Assembly: GCA_022494885.1 (NCBI GenBank)
Contig: JAGVSM010001313.1
Coordinates: 1 to 64,000 of the forward strand
Direction: 5' to 3'
From: Micrasema longulum
Taxonomy: Eukaryota > Arthropoda > Insecta > Trichoptera > Brachycentridae
DNA: 64,000 nt
Shown here: positions 22,164 through 32,958 of the stretch, piece by piece
How positions within the stretch are numbered: the stretch's first letter is position 1
Layout: each line of letters begins with the position of its first letter
Made by a program: the position numbers and the translations under genes
Notes under the pieces: generated by a model
Told to the model about the DNA's origin: nothing
Seen by the model: the letters and a program-made list of their open reading frames with translations, nothing else
The model's database searches: none

Positions 22164-23180
22164 TTATGTAAAAGTGGTATTTGATCTTCTTTCGCGAGTG
22201 TGGGGAAACTAATAGCAACGAGACCATAAATCGGTATTACATAAATCGGTATTCAATGACATGTTTTATAAATGGCAAAAATTCCTTCAATAAGTAAATA
22301 AAATAGGGCATGTCTCGTTATTCCGTTTGCATGAAGAGTCTCAGACTGACGCAATAGCTCTATTTGACCTTAGCGTAAAAATGAAGCGATCTCCAATCTA
22401 GAATGTAAAGAATCTTATGTTTATTGAACCACAACTGTTGCGTGTTATATGAACCAACGGTCAAGGGTAAAATCAACATTCATTTCACGACCTAACGACT
22501 ATTTTTTCTAGTTATCTCAAAGGGATTTTGCTTACTCTGACATAAATGGGTCAAGGGCCTCACAATGAAAAATTAGTATACTACGTAACTTAACAGTCCC
22601 TTTGTCTTCATTTTATTTTTAGATATTTAAATTAAATATCGCTCTTTGTCACTTCCATCTTCATTTTAAAGTATCTGACACTTAAACATTAGTTTTTTTT
22701 TTATTGAAATTTTAACGCTATTTGTACAATGTTAAAATTTGCGGATATTAGAAGCTTTCTCAAATGATTTATATGTCTTAAAATTATTGATGAACCATTT
22801 TTCTATTTCAAAAATTTAATAAAAAAAATTCTCCAATTGAATCAATAATATGCTTATTTGTTATTTTTCAAATTTACAATCTCTCAAATCTATTTTTCTT
22901 TTCACAGCGCTAGTTGTCGTAAAAATATTGTATGAAAAGGCGCACGTGTATCATATCTTGTATATTTATGCATTTTTTAGCTAACTTCAATTTAATAATC
23001 ACAAAATTGTTAATTTTTTACGTACCTTAATTCAAAATATGTCCAATTTGATTTAAAGAAGCGTTTATTTCGGAACAATAGAGCATCAATCGTCACACAC
23101 ACGCTAAACAAAAAATAAACACACACTGAATCCACAGATCAAAATGAAAAATTACTAATTCCACACCACTTAATCAATCT
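22164..23180. other. No gene recognised
   Basis: AT-rich sequence; nothing identified. Confidence 0.5.
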
Positions 23181-23660
23181 CCCAACTGAGCACTATATAA
23201 TACGGAAACAATCAAACGAAAAATATGTCAAATATTTGAAACGTCAACTGACGACCCGACAAATGAAAATCGCGAAAGAAGTTGACGAGCGAAAAGTCGA
23301 CCTCTTACCCCGACGCTCACTGGCAAACTGAAAGCTTCGAAATTTGAAAGCTCTAAGGGTTATCCGAATACTGCGCCAACGCAAGCACAGTTTTTCCCCC
23401 GAACCAAAAGCAATCGAATATCGAATAATTTTCAGAGCGAATACTTGAACATTTTTGTTTTTTGTCTGCGTTTTATTTCATAATTACTGAAGTGGCCTAA
23501 ATTTAGTTTTTGCCGACGGGCAACTGAGTTTCGCAAGGCGCCGTTTCTATTGGCTGACTGTTTATATTTAAAATAAGAATCTAAGTTCGCGTCACGGCTT
23601 TTGATTGTGTTTCCGTCTAACTTTTTTCGCGGTGCAAAATCTATATGGAAGCCATGACAA
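23181..23660 (+). promoter_or_regulatory. Promoter-like patch with TATA motif (weak)
   Basis: A TATATAA at 23194 is followed within 60-80 bp by sequence rich in CG dinucleotides (23230-23400), unusual for this window. A short frame at 23262-23330, MKIAKEVDERKVDLLPRRSL ending AN, follows. ATTGGCTGACT at 23549 resembles an inverted CCAAT site. The patch could be a host gene's transcription start or unique non-repetitive sequence with no role. The evidence is only composition and short motifs. Confidence 0.2.
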
Positions 23661-24576
23661 TACCGGATGTTTTGATACTCTATTTGGGCCAATTAGATAT
23701 ACCCTAAAGCACATGCGCGTATCACTATTTAATTTTAATGTATACCATTTTTTACTTTTATATCCTAGATTATTTTTTTTAATATGATCAATAAAATAAT
23801 TAATTAAAAGATCCTTTGATTTTCAAAAAACGTTTTTTTAGCAGGGTGAATTCTATCATAAACCATGTAATCTCGCTGGGAATTGTACCCGGAACCCACG
23901 TTTTCTTCAATATTGCAATGTGCCCAACGTTATAAAATCATTTTTCATTGATACATATTTCACTAGAGATTGATTGAGAGACCGTTTTTAGAAGTAAAAA
24001 AGTTAGGGCAAGAACAGGCATTTTGATAAATCATTGGCTGGTTTAAGCGATTATTTTACATAGTATGAGACATTCTTTACTCTGTCAAGATATATGCATC
24101 CATATTTTTTCAATTGTTTTGTCTGTTAATTATTGCAAAGTAAAACGAACTCCCTCTTTAAACACAAGCATCTTGCTTCATTTGAAAGTTAGAAATGTTA
24201 ATTATAAAATTCATTTATTTATGGCAGTGTAAAAATAACTGTCAAACTTTTTGATTAAATAAAAAGGGCTGTAACTTTTATTGATATTGGTGGGATTCAC
24301 CTGGCTGAATTATTTCACATCCAAAGGAAGAGACTCAAAAACACTCTTTTATTTTCAAAAAAAGGAATTTAATGAACAGTTGAGAATTAACTTAATTATT
24401 TTTATGTTCAAAGAGGCTCTATCAATTTCTATAAACTCCCCGGAGTGTTGATTCTAGTGCATATCTCCAATGATTTGTTTTTTTTTTTGCATCACAGCAG
24501 GCTAAGAGGCCTAATTACAGCGCTGAATTATAGCCCAAATCACCCAGTTTTGAGAATAGTTACATTGAATTATTAT
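23661..24576. other. No gene recognised
   Basis: AT-rich, with no repeat family recognised. Confidence 0.5.
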
Positions 24577-24646
24577 AGTCTCAACAGGAATCGAAACTGG
24601 AACCCTCCGTGCGTGAGGCAAACGTCTTAGCACTACGGGGTCCGCC
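24577..24646 (-). mobile_element. SINE-C tRNA-like head
   Basis: On the minus strand GGCGGACCCCGTAGTGCTAA is an A-box-like block, followed by CTCACGCACGGAGGGTTCC and a B-box-like GTTTCGATTCC. The CTCACGCACGG-AGGTTCC section is shared with the plus-strand copy at 51014. The sequence after the head differs between the two copies. Confidence 0.55.
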
Positions 24647-25164
24647 AATATATTTACTTTTTTCCTAGAAATAATTTTGAATATTCAATATTTTAGTGAT
24701 GTTAAAAAATATGTTTGTCATGCGTATGTCAAAACAGTGTTTTGGCATATTTTATAGTTAGAAATTGCTATGTTGACAAAAGCTATAGGAAGCGTATTAA
24801 GATTTTTCGTGAGAAAGAGCATTAAATCGCATATTAAGTTATTGGAAGAAATGCCGACCATAACAAAAACAAAGTATTTACTAATTTTGACATGGACACT
24901 AACTAGCACTAGTGACGAAGTTCAGTGAAACGAGAAAATGGATACAAAAAATGTTGTCTTACGCTCGGTAAAAATTAGAGCATTAAGTTGTATGGCGAAG
25001 TTTCTTGAAAATGTATGGTAATAGTAATAAAAATTATTTCAATAAAAACAAGTTACTTTAAATAACGTCACTAGTTCTTCCGAATCCAAAATGATTGAGT
25101 GTTGTGATATTTATTTGGTTTACGAGGCCAACTGAGAGCAAAGTTAAATTTGTTGCAACCGAGC
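24647..25164. other. No gene recognised
   Basis: AT-rich. A 63-codon minus frame at 24718-24909 lacks any signature. Confidence 0.45.
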
Positions 25165-25550
25165 GAAAACATTTTATTTTTTATTTAACTTTTTGTTCAT
25201 AATGTTAATTGTACATTGGCGGGCTTATTGCCAAATGGCAATTTTTTCCAACCAACCAATAAAATAAAAGTTTTATAATTCAAGTATTCAACATATTCAA
25301 TAGAAAATAAAGATTAAAAGCCAAAGACATATAAAAATAGAAATAAACGTATTTGTTTATAAACGACCTTAAATCAAAACTATTACTCAATGAGAAAAGA
25401 GAAAAAAGAGGGAAGAAGAAAGAAGGTAAGGGAGGAAAAGGAGGTGTTTCTTTAGACGTGAGTTAAACAGAGATAATGTAGTAAAATCTTTTATGGTGGA
25501 TGGGAGATGATTCCGCAGTCGAGCCGCATGAACACTATATGAGTTAGAGA
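25165..25550 (-). mobile_element. LINE ORF2 C-terminus and 3' UTR (CR1-like)
   Basis: The minus frame from about 25545 reads NSYSVHAARLRNHLPSTIKD and then LSLFNSRLKKHL, the standard C-terminal tail (YSVRAARLWNSLP, FKSRLKKHL) of CR1-type ORF2. The 3' UTR keeps TTGCCATTTGGCAATAAGCC and ends in an AATAAAAAATAAAA tail near 25165. The copy is truncated on its 5' side, a few bases from the FB-A element that starts at 25561. Confidence 0.8.
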
Positions 25551-25560
25551 AGAAAGAGGA

Positions 25561-25895
25561 ATTGTGGAAATTTTAAGAAGGTAATATGGAAGTCTAGAAA
25601 TTTACAGGGCTTATGATCTGTCATTGGCTGCTTTAAGTGGCCACATTATAGAGTTGAGAAAATGTGAATTTTTAAACAAAGGCAGAATAGTGAATATAAC
25701 CCAGGGTGATGAGTGGCCACTTACCAGTCAATGACAGGTCATAAGCCTTGTAAATGCCTAGATTTCCACCCCTTCTCAGGAATGTTTTCCATCTGTTGCA
25801 ACAAATTTAGATCTTAATAACTCCCTAGGGAGGAAATCCAGCCTGTTTTCAAACATTTGGACATACTCAAAGCATCGTAAAATAACACGCGGAGT
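25561..25895. mobile_element. FB-A foldback, about 70-bp arms
   Basis: The left arm (25573-25644) runs AAGAAGGTAATATGGAAGTC, ACAGGGCTTATGATCTGTCA and TTTAAGTGGCCAC. The right arm (25711-25780) runs GTGGCCACTTACCAGTCAAT, GACAGGTCATAAGCCTTGTA and GATTTCCACCCCTTCT. The remainder to 25895 is the FB-A outer segment, CTCCCTAGGGAGGAAATCCA with ACATTTGGACATACTCAAAG. No coding sequence is present. Confidence 0.8.
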
Positions 25896-26077
25896 TTTAT
25901 TTGTTTTTTTTTTTTTTTAATATTTGCACAGTAGTCTTAAATTAAAAGTCCTGCTAAATTGTAAGCATACAACTCGTCAGCAGGTTCTTATATATTGCTT
26001 CGATGTTTTTCATACTAAACCTACATTTTTTTTTTTTTTTATAACCTTACATATTATACCATATTTAAGATTTTATC
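25896..26077. other. AT-rich spacer with poly-T runs
   Basis: T runs at 25902-25919 and 26027-26040; a 92-codon plus frame beginning here is a shadow of the LINE on the other strand. Confidence 0.5.
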
Positions 26078-26661
26078 ATATTATATTTATCATCATCAGT
26101 GGCGCTACAGCCCGTTGTGGGCCCAAGCCTCTTCCAGAATATGTCTCTATTCGTCCCTGCACCCCGCGGCTCTTCTCCAGTTCGTCAGACCAATCGCTCT
26201 AATGTCTCTTTCCACATTATCCAGCTATCTTAATTTTGGTCTGCCTCTGCTTCATCTGCCTTACGGAGTGGTATATAGAATCTTTTTCGGGGTACGGTTA
26301 TCATTCATTCTGTGCACATGACCCAACCATTGTAATCTTCTTATTTTGGTGAGTTGTGCAATGTTGGGTTCGCTATACAGTGCCTCTAATTCGTGATTAA
26401 ACCGTCTCCTCCACACTTTGTTTTGGTTGACAGCACCAAATATTTTCCTTAATATTTTTCTTTCGAATACTAATACCATATTTTCATCTCTTTTGGTCAT
26501 AACCCAGCATTCGGCACCATATGTAATGACCGGTCTGAGGACAGTTTTGTAAATAATGGTCTTAGTTTTTCTAGTGAGCAATTTGGATCCCAGATGTTTA
26601 AACAAGGCATAATAACATCTGTTTTCTGCCGATAGCCGTGCTTATTATATATTATATTTAT
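26078..26661 (-). mobile_element. 5'-truncated LINE with 13-bp target-site duplication
   Basis: On the minus strand one frame from about 26638 reads RLSAENRCYYALFKHLGSKL, later VLRPVITYGAECWVMTKRDE, VFERKILRKIFGAV and IRRLQWLGHVHRMND. It is the C-terminal part of an ORF2 whose reverse transcriptase domain is missing. After a frame change near 26261 it continues to LDNVERDIRAIGLTNWRRAA and ILEEAWAHNGL with the stop at 26105, broken by two internal stops. The 3' end is TGTAGCGCCACTGATGATGA. The exact 13-mer ATATTATATTTAT flanks the element at 26078-26090 and 26649-26661, as expected for target-primed insertion. A shorter relative lies at 38960. Confidence 0.85.
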
Positions 26662-27354
26662 AGTCATTACAAAAGTTTGAAAACTCATTGCACTGATAAT
26701 ACGATGCTTAGAAATGTTTTTTTTTATCATTTGCTTAGTTTTATAGCCTATTAAAAAAATATTTTTAAAAAAGAACCACTTACTTTTTTTTTGTTTTTCT
26801 TTTATTAGGGCGTTCTACTAAAACAAAATAACATTAGCTAAAAACAAGTTACATTAATTTAAAATAAACATAAAAAAACAACACAAATAGAGTGGAATAA
26901 CAAACAATTAGCAATAGACAACGAAAATATATTTACAAGAATAACATAAAATAATCATTGTTATAATAAACATATAACTAAACTAACAAAATTTCAACTT
27001 TAATTGAAATAGACCCTAACAGCAAAAACTCACCAAAACCTGATAGCGCCTATTTAACAGAAAAGAGAAACTTAGTCAATTATAAAAATCAAGGAAGAAC
27101 TTAATATCTGGAAAAATTACAACAAAATAATTAAAGTAATAACAAACATAATCTTATAATAATGATAAATTTTATTTATTTTTTAAAAAAACGGAGCAAT
27201 TAAGAAATTAAAATACTTTATATAAACCTAGAAATGTAAGATAAATTTATTGTAAAAAAATAAAGAATTTATTTAAATATAATTATTTCAATGAACCAAA
27301 TATTACAAATCATAATAAAAAACAGTTTTTACATTAAAAAAATATAAACAGAAT
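26662..27354. other. No gene recognised
   Basis: Very AT-rich, with long A-rich stretches (26820-27330). The local composition suggests an old retroelement 3' UTR or simple drift, without a recognisable coding end. Confidence 0.45.
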
Positions 27355-27870
27355 TGATCAACAAACAATTTGTACGATATTTTGAGTTTTTCCGAATTTT
27401 CGAAACAAGGACTGGATTCAAATCCATGGGGAGCTGTTTATATAAACAGTTAATACTAACCATTTTAATATTAACAGCTCCCCAGGGAGTTGTATCCAGT
27501 CCTTGTCTACAAAAAATTGGACAAACTTAAAATATTGTTGATAAATCCACCTGGTCCATGAAGAAGTATAGAAATTTAAAAAATAAGATTTTTAGGCGTT
27601 GCCTAGTATGTAGGTGAAATAATTCAATTAGATGAATCTCACCCGCATAAATATAAAGGTTTCAGCTCTTTAACTTCACAAACATCAACATATAGAATTG
27701 AAGGAATATAGATGTTTAAATATGGGCAGATTGGTAAATGTTACACAGTGTTTAAAGTGAGCACTTAAACTAACCATTGACAGGTCATTAGCCCTGTAGA
27801 TGCCTAGACTTCTGGATGGATTACCTTCTCTCAAATGTTCTTCATCTCTGTTGTAATGTGTTAATTTGTA
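27355..27870 (-). mobile_element. FB-A, near-complete copy with an inverted outer segment
   Basis: 27374-27445 and 27472-27545 are inverted copies of the outer segment (AAGGACTGGATTCAAATCCA against GTTGTATCCAGTCCTTGTCT). Next come the ACCTGGTCCATGAAGAAGTA block, TAGGTGAAATAATTCAATTA, AGGTTTCAGCTCTTTAACTT, GGAATATAGATGTTTAAATA, TTGACAGGTCATTAGCCCTG and a TCTTCATCTCTGTTGTAATG end. This copy shows the order of modules best, together with 34430 and 62045. Confidence 0.8.
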
Positions 27871-28489
27871 CAAGAAAGAATTTGAGATAAATGAAAACTA
27901 CTAACTTCCTTAGTATTTTTCTTATTGTGTTATTAAAGTAGGTAAGTAAAAAAAATAACTGAAAGTCGGAGGAAAAAAGTTCTTTTTTAAATGCTACTGC
28001 GTAATACATGTAAAATGTAACAAAAAAACACGCTCCGCTAATTTCCCAGAAGCTGTCCTTATTGTTAATCTACTACTCCCAGCAATTAGCGGCAACCGGG
28101 TGTTCCACGAATCGGTTAGTCCTGGTGACCTAATTAGCGCTAGTTCGCACTGCCCATGTCCATGACCACCACTACACGGGACCAGAGTATCAGATGACAC
28201 GCTCGTGCAGTCGCAAACAAGCTTGACCTTCGTGTCGCCAAGGTCATGTCTGATAAGCAAATGGCGCTGTGACGTACGAATGCTGGAACTCAGACCAACG
28301 TAAATATTATGAATAAATACAATACTATTTGACGGCATGCATGGTTCGTGTTCACATGAAGGTCTAACAGGAGTCATAATATTCTGCACTGCGTCTTTTG
28401 TCGCACACTTTGTCGAAATGAAGCAATGTCGTCGATAAAATGTGTGTTTGAAGCACTTACTTTGTGATTATTGATGTATTTATTTATTC
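27871..28489. other. GC-richer unassigned segment with a 131-codon minus frame
   Basis: 28030-28330 is clearly less AT-rich than its flanks. The minus strand holds an uninterrupted 131-codon frame (27994-28389) with Cys, His and Gly residues (for example SSDTLVPCSGGHGHGQCELA), which I cannot assign. It does not resemble the window's LINE or transposase families. It may be a host exon, a fossil of an unrecognised element or chance; no splice sites were fixed. Confidence 0.2.
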
Positions 28490-28870
28490 AACGTTATTTT
28501 TTGGTATGTGTATTTTGTACATACACAAATCTGGATTTCTCCCGAGGGGGAGTAGGTATATATTTTTTATTAATATCCCTACAGATATAAAGTAATATGC
28601 TAATTAAAAATACTTAACTTCAATATCAATACATAGATGGCGCTCCAACACGCTTGTGAATGGTTTCTCATTTAATAACATATATACAAAAATCAAAAAA
28701 ATGTTACCTGTGTCGATATTCGCTAATAAGCGGAATGGGGAATGTTGTAAAACGTAAAGTGGCCACTTAACCCAGCCAATGACAGGTCATAAGCCCTGTA
28801 AACGCTCGAATATCCATAATCCTGAATTTGAAAAAATTCTACCTCATCTCTGTAGGGATATTAATAAAAA
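28490..28870 (-). mobile_element. FB-B copy with terminal inverted repeats
   Basis: The outer segment 28499-28560 (GGTATGTGTATTTTGTACAT, CCCGAGGGGGAGTAGGTATA) precedes a left terminus TTATTAATATCCCTACAGAT. The element then runs through TAGATGGCGCTCCAACACGC, CGCTAATAAGCGG, AAGTGGCCACTT, TGACAGGTCATAAGCCCTGT and CTCGAATATCCATAAT. It ends CATCTCTGTAGGGATATTAA, the inverse of the left terminus. The gap between the termini is about 290 bp. The same interior occurs at 41870 and 56340. Confidence 0.85.
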
Positions 28871-29506
28871 ATATTTATTTATTATTACAACTTATAGCCC
28901 TAGTCAATTTGTACAAAATTAAAGTTATATAAAAGAAATAAAACATAGTTATAAACATATAATCACTATCAAAGTTGTTTAATAGAAAGAAAGCAAAATT
29001 AATTGTTATGGTTAAACTCATCAAAAAATACTAAAATTATAATAATAAAAATACATTTACGAGTATGGTTTTATTCCACTATTATGAAACTTTTATAAAA
29101 CCATACACGTATTTTCATTCTTTTAATTAAAATGCAGTTCCACCAAGAAATGTCAGTAAAAAAATAAATAAAAAAAAAGAATAAAGATTTATCGTAAAAC
29201 AGTGAAGTATAGAAGAAAAGTAGTAAGAAGAGATGCATTTCAGGTTTGTAAATCTTACAAAGGCACACATTATAAGACACACAAATTCAGCAAAAATAAA
29301 AATAAATAGACCTTTATATGGATATATTATACATACAGACTGAATCTCCGGTTCATCGGTTATTGTTGCTAAGTCAGTAGTACCCACTTCCTATATACAA
29401 CCGAATAAGCATGAACCCATCCAGGTAGCAATTATGACTACTTGTATTTACCTATTTAATGTTTTAGGGGTTTTTTTTATTTTTTATTATTCATGTTATA
29501 TACTTA
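28871..29506. other. No gene recognised
   Basis: AT-rich; two overlapping 69- and 86-codon minus frames (29071-29387) are T-rich and show no family signature. Confidence 0.45.
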
Positions 29507-30287
29507 ATAAAATAAACATAAAATAACTTCGTTTTTAACCACCCATTTTTCCTAGGTTTCAAAGCTACACAAGATTCTTTATCAACGTATAAATTCTATC
29601 GCATTTTATTTTAACAGTGATTAATAAATATAACATCGAATATGTGGAGCTAATAAGTCAAGTCTTTTTTGTCGTGTTGTTCTTGTAAAGATGGTAAGTG
29701 TGAGGTGAGATGGATAGGATTAATAAAACTAGACAGGAGCTATCCCACCTAAACATTAGAGGCGGATTTTTTTTAAATGATTTTTTTTCCAAACAATTAT
29801 CTAATTTTCTATCATCAAACATTTAACCTGCATTCTACACAACTGATTATATTAGATAAAAATTATACGTAAGGTCCCTAAATGATAATATTTTTTTCTG
29901 AATTCGCAAACCATCTGATAGAAAATAATCATTAATTGAATGAAAACATTTGATTAAAAATTATTTATGTTGTTGATAAAATATTGAAATTAGACAACTT
30001 GGAAATCTTGGAAATTAAATTCATAATAAGAAAAAAAAACAAATAAACAGTAATTCCTACAGTCCACTCTTGTCTAGTTTTAATGATTGTATTGATCTCA
30101 CTTCACACTTCCCTGAATATAACATGATAAATAGACTTATTAGCTCCATATATTATGAAAAAATGTTCAGTTATTACAAATAAATTGGATAGTATTCATT
30201 AATTAATTTAAACTTGATAAAGAAGCTTGTTAGCTTTAAAAACGATCGGAAAAAAAAACAAAAGTTATTTTACATTTATTTTATTGA
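29507..30287. mobile_element. Family C element, about 780 bp, long inverted arms
   Basis: The left end ATAACTTCGTTTTTAACCAC is inverted at the right end (AAAAGTTATTTTACATTTAT). Homology of the arms continues inward: GAGCTAATAAGTCAAGTC at 29650 against the inverse of GACTTATTAGCTCCATAT at 30136, and AATAAAACTAGACAGGAG against the inverse of CTCTTGTCTAGTTTTAATGA at 30066. Arms are about 240 bp at moderate identity around about 300 bp of AT-rich sequence. There is no transposase frame. Confidence 0.7.
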
Positions 30288-30351
30288 TGTTATTGATGAT
30301 AAAACTTTTAATTATATACTGATAGTTAGGTAAATATTTAAAGTACGTCAT

Positions 30352-30603
30352 TATTTCCTTACCGCACCTAATAGTGCATAAAGCACTACATTGGCACACC
30401 AGTCGCAGCGTATTTTGATCATTTTTATTACATGAAGGTATGGTAATCAGTCTTATACTTCAGGTACCAGCCTAGAGACTATGAAACATTCTTGTGTAAA
30501 AACTTCATTTTAAATAACATTTTATGTCAACCATATGGGGAATCGAACCCTAAACCTCTTGCATGGTAGGCTAATGCGCTGACCATTACACCACGAGGCC
30601 GAC
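30352..30603 (-). mobile_element. SINE-A, full-length copy
   Basis: On the minus strand it opens GTCGGCCTCGTGGTGTAATG (A-box region) and has B-box GGTTCGATTCCCCATATGG. It continues through TGAAGTTTTTACACAAGAAT, the TAGTCTCTAGGCTGGTACCT block, CTTATGCACTATTAGGTGCG and a short TAATGA-type end. Length is about 250 bp. It is one of three copies that define the family. Confidence 0.85.
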
Positions 30604-30911
30604 TAAATTACTCAGTGATTTATATCTTTTTAAAATCCTTTGAGTAATAAATGCAGATTCTTTCGTAAAAACACACTAAAATGCCTATTTTGTCATGCTC
30701 CGTGCACCTGTTATAGAAGTTTTATTAATAATCGTTTCAAAATCTTTGATGAAATCAGTTAAATAATACTCTGGATGCATTAAAACCACTTTAAATGATT
30801 TTCCCCTGTATTTAATCAAACTTTGGGAATATTTTGAAACGAGTCACCTGTCACATATCTCATTCAAAAATTTGTATTAAGAAAATCATAAAAATGAGAG
30901 GAATTCTGTAA
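30604..30911. other. No gene recognised
   Basis: AT-rich sequence; nothing identified. Confidence 0.5.
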
Positions 30912-31010
30912 CCTGCGGCCGGATATCCGGCTTTCCGGTTTAGGCTTGCTGAATATCCGATATCTGGTATCCGGCTAAACCGCTATCCGAAACATCTCTA
31001 GTTTTTATTG
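30912..31010 (-). repeat. hAT-like terminal fragment with CCGGATATCCGG-type words
   Basis: On the minus strand, AGAGATGTTTCGGATAGCGG leads into repeated CCGGATACC and CGGATATCCGG words. This resembles the terminal region of hAT-type elements that begin CAGGGATG and carry internal CCGGATATCCGG repeats. Only one end is present here. Confidence 0.45.
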
Positions 31011-31538
31011 ACTCTTACAACCACGCAATATGAAGCATAAAGTATTCGCATGTCCTCATTAATAAAAATATGTTTAATTGATCGTCATAGCAATCAAAAT
31101 GAGTACTTTAAATTAATTACATGATCTTTGAACTGTTTATCACACATATTGTATTAATATATAATGCGATTAATCCACGTTACTTCAAAGTGGAGTAAAA
31201 TACGCCTGAAAAATATTTAATGACAGCTTGAGTAATATTATGAAAAATCATTACAATAACAAGCATCATCATTTTTCTATCCACACCCGGAGGTACATAA
31301 GGCATTATTTCATTGGTACTGGAAATGCTGCGTATCTCGACAGTTTAACAATGGCAAGACATCAGTGTGTCAATTCAATATTTTGTATTAAAATATTAAT
31401 GCTTAGATGCAGATGTAATTACACCGAGTTACCAAAGGTTTTATAAAATGGAGAGTCAGGTATTATGTACGACTCAAAAATGCCTATAGAACCAAAGGTA
31501 TGACATACACGATGGGCTATCGTTTAGCTATGTTCAGC
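31011..31538. other. No gene; weak SINE-A trace
   Basis: 31308-31360 has a diverged minus-strand SINE-A tail (GCTGCGTATCTCGACAG). Otherwise AT-rich with no gene recognised. Confidence 0.4.
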
Positions 31539-31840
31539 GGATCAAAATGCTAGACTGTGAAAAAAAAGCATGATCAGAAAATACTAACTACAGAAATGAA
31601 AATGTGTTAGCTTAATTGATAGCGTTAGGAGTGAATATATTTGTGGTAGTTTTGGGGTTGCGCCTATTCCGGTTAAAGTAAAAAAAAATATAGACACTGA
31701 TGGAACAGATACACAAACGAACTACATGACGATTACGTGGTCAGACTTGCGCTAGGAATCCTCACACAATCGAGAGCTAGAGTTTGTCTACGAGGACTTG
31801 AGAAAGAAGCGGCTGACCGGTGAGATAAAACAAAACAGGA
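31539..31840 (+). mobile_element. LINE ORF2 relic, C-terminal third
   Basis: Three successive frames keep family order: TVKKKHDQKILTTEMKMC (31553 on), IDSVRSEYICGSFGVAPIPV (31616 on) and DDYVVRLALGILTQSRARVC (about 31726 on). This is the pattern after the reverse transcriptase in insect endonuclease/RT LINEs (TTEMRMLRW, RIRNEYIRGSFKVAPI, GRPKTRWMDRI). At least two frameshifts and several stops are present. Confidence 0.75.
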
Positions 31841-31934
31841 ATACTTGGAGACTAGAACTAGAAACAGGCAAGGAAGAGTATATTAATAAAATATTACTTC
31901 AGAAACGAAGACAGTTTTAGAGAAATAAATATGA

Positions 31935-32290
31935 TAAGTCTTGGCATTTACAGTGCGTAAACTTTGTCATTAGTGGGTTAAGGGGGCCATTTTACACACC
32001 ATGTAATATTCCTATGTGCGCCTATGTTTTAACATTAATATTCCTTCAATTTTTTCATTGACTTGATTTTTGTTAAGTCAAAGAGCTGAAACCGGATTAT
32101 GTAGGTGAGATTCATATGTCTGAATTATTTCACCTACATACTAGAAAACGCCTGAAAACATATTTTTTACCATACTTCTTATTAGATCATTTTGTTTAAT
32201 TAACAGAATTATTCATTTTGTCTAAATTTTTTCAGATATGTACTGGTTTCCAACCCCTAGGGCGGCCTAGGGAGTTATTTTGATCAACAT
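31935..32290 (+). mobile_element. FB-A diverged copy
   Basis: FB-A modules in plus order: GGCATTTACAGTGCGTAAAC, a GGGCCATTTTACACACCATG block, AAAGAGCTGAAACCGGATTA, ATTATTTCACCTACATACTA and TCCAACCCCTAGGGCGGCCT. The core palindromes are largely destroyed. Confidence 0.7.
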
Positions 32291-32958
32291 TTTGTGTAAT
32301 GTTAACGTTTTCAAAGTCGTGAATTTAAGACATAAATGAATTGTTCGTTTATTAGAGCATAATATAAAATGTAAATATTTATATTAACATAATATGTTGC
32401 TTTCAAGTCTAAAGTTATGGACTGAAAAACAGTATTTTGAGATTTTAATAACTAGGCAGTAAATTGTTTTATGCGATCTTAGATATTCTTCCAAGAAACA
32501 TGTCTGACTTTGTTGTTTGTTTGCTTATATAAATATGAACAGTAATTACTTTGCTAGTGTAATTTTCAATTCCTGAAGATTAAAAGCGCTTTGGGGTTAT
32601 ATAGACTTAAGTTTAAGATATTATAGTATTCACACTTTATTGTAACATTCCCCCAACCATACAAATTCTAAGGAAGTTCCTGGATTTTGGCAATAATCTC
32701 GCGGAATGCTGTTAGTAAATAATTAACATTACGACCTTAATAATACCAGCAAATATCAAATATTATACGAAATACTCCTCGAAATATCTCTGAAACTGTT
32801 TTTTTTTATAATTTTGCCTTAAAGGGGCATGCAATTAATTTTATAAAATATTTGCTTCAAGAAGCTATGTTTCATTATTAATGTGGATGATGCATTTAAT
32901 TTTTACTTTAAAATACACTAAAGCGTTCCTTTTCCGTACATGGAGAAAATAAAATTAT
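32291..32958. other. No gene recognised
   Basis: AT-rich sequence; no second mariner terminus was found here. Confidence 0.5.

Noticed and set aside
29071..29387. Two overlapping minus-strand frames (69 and 86 codons)
   Set aside because: T-rich DNA yields Phe- and Leu-rich residues in both frames; neither shows a pattern.
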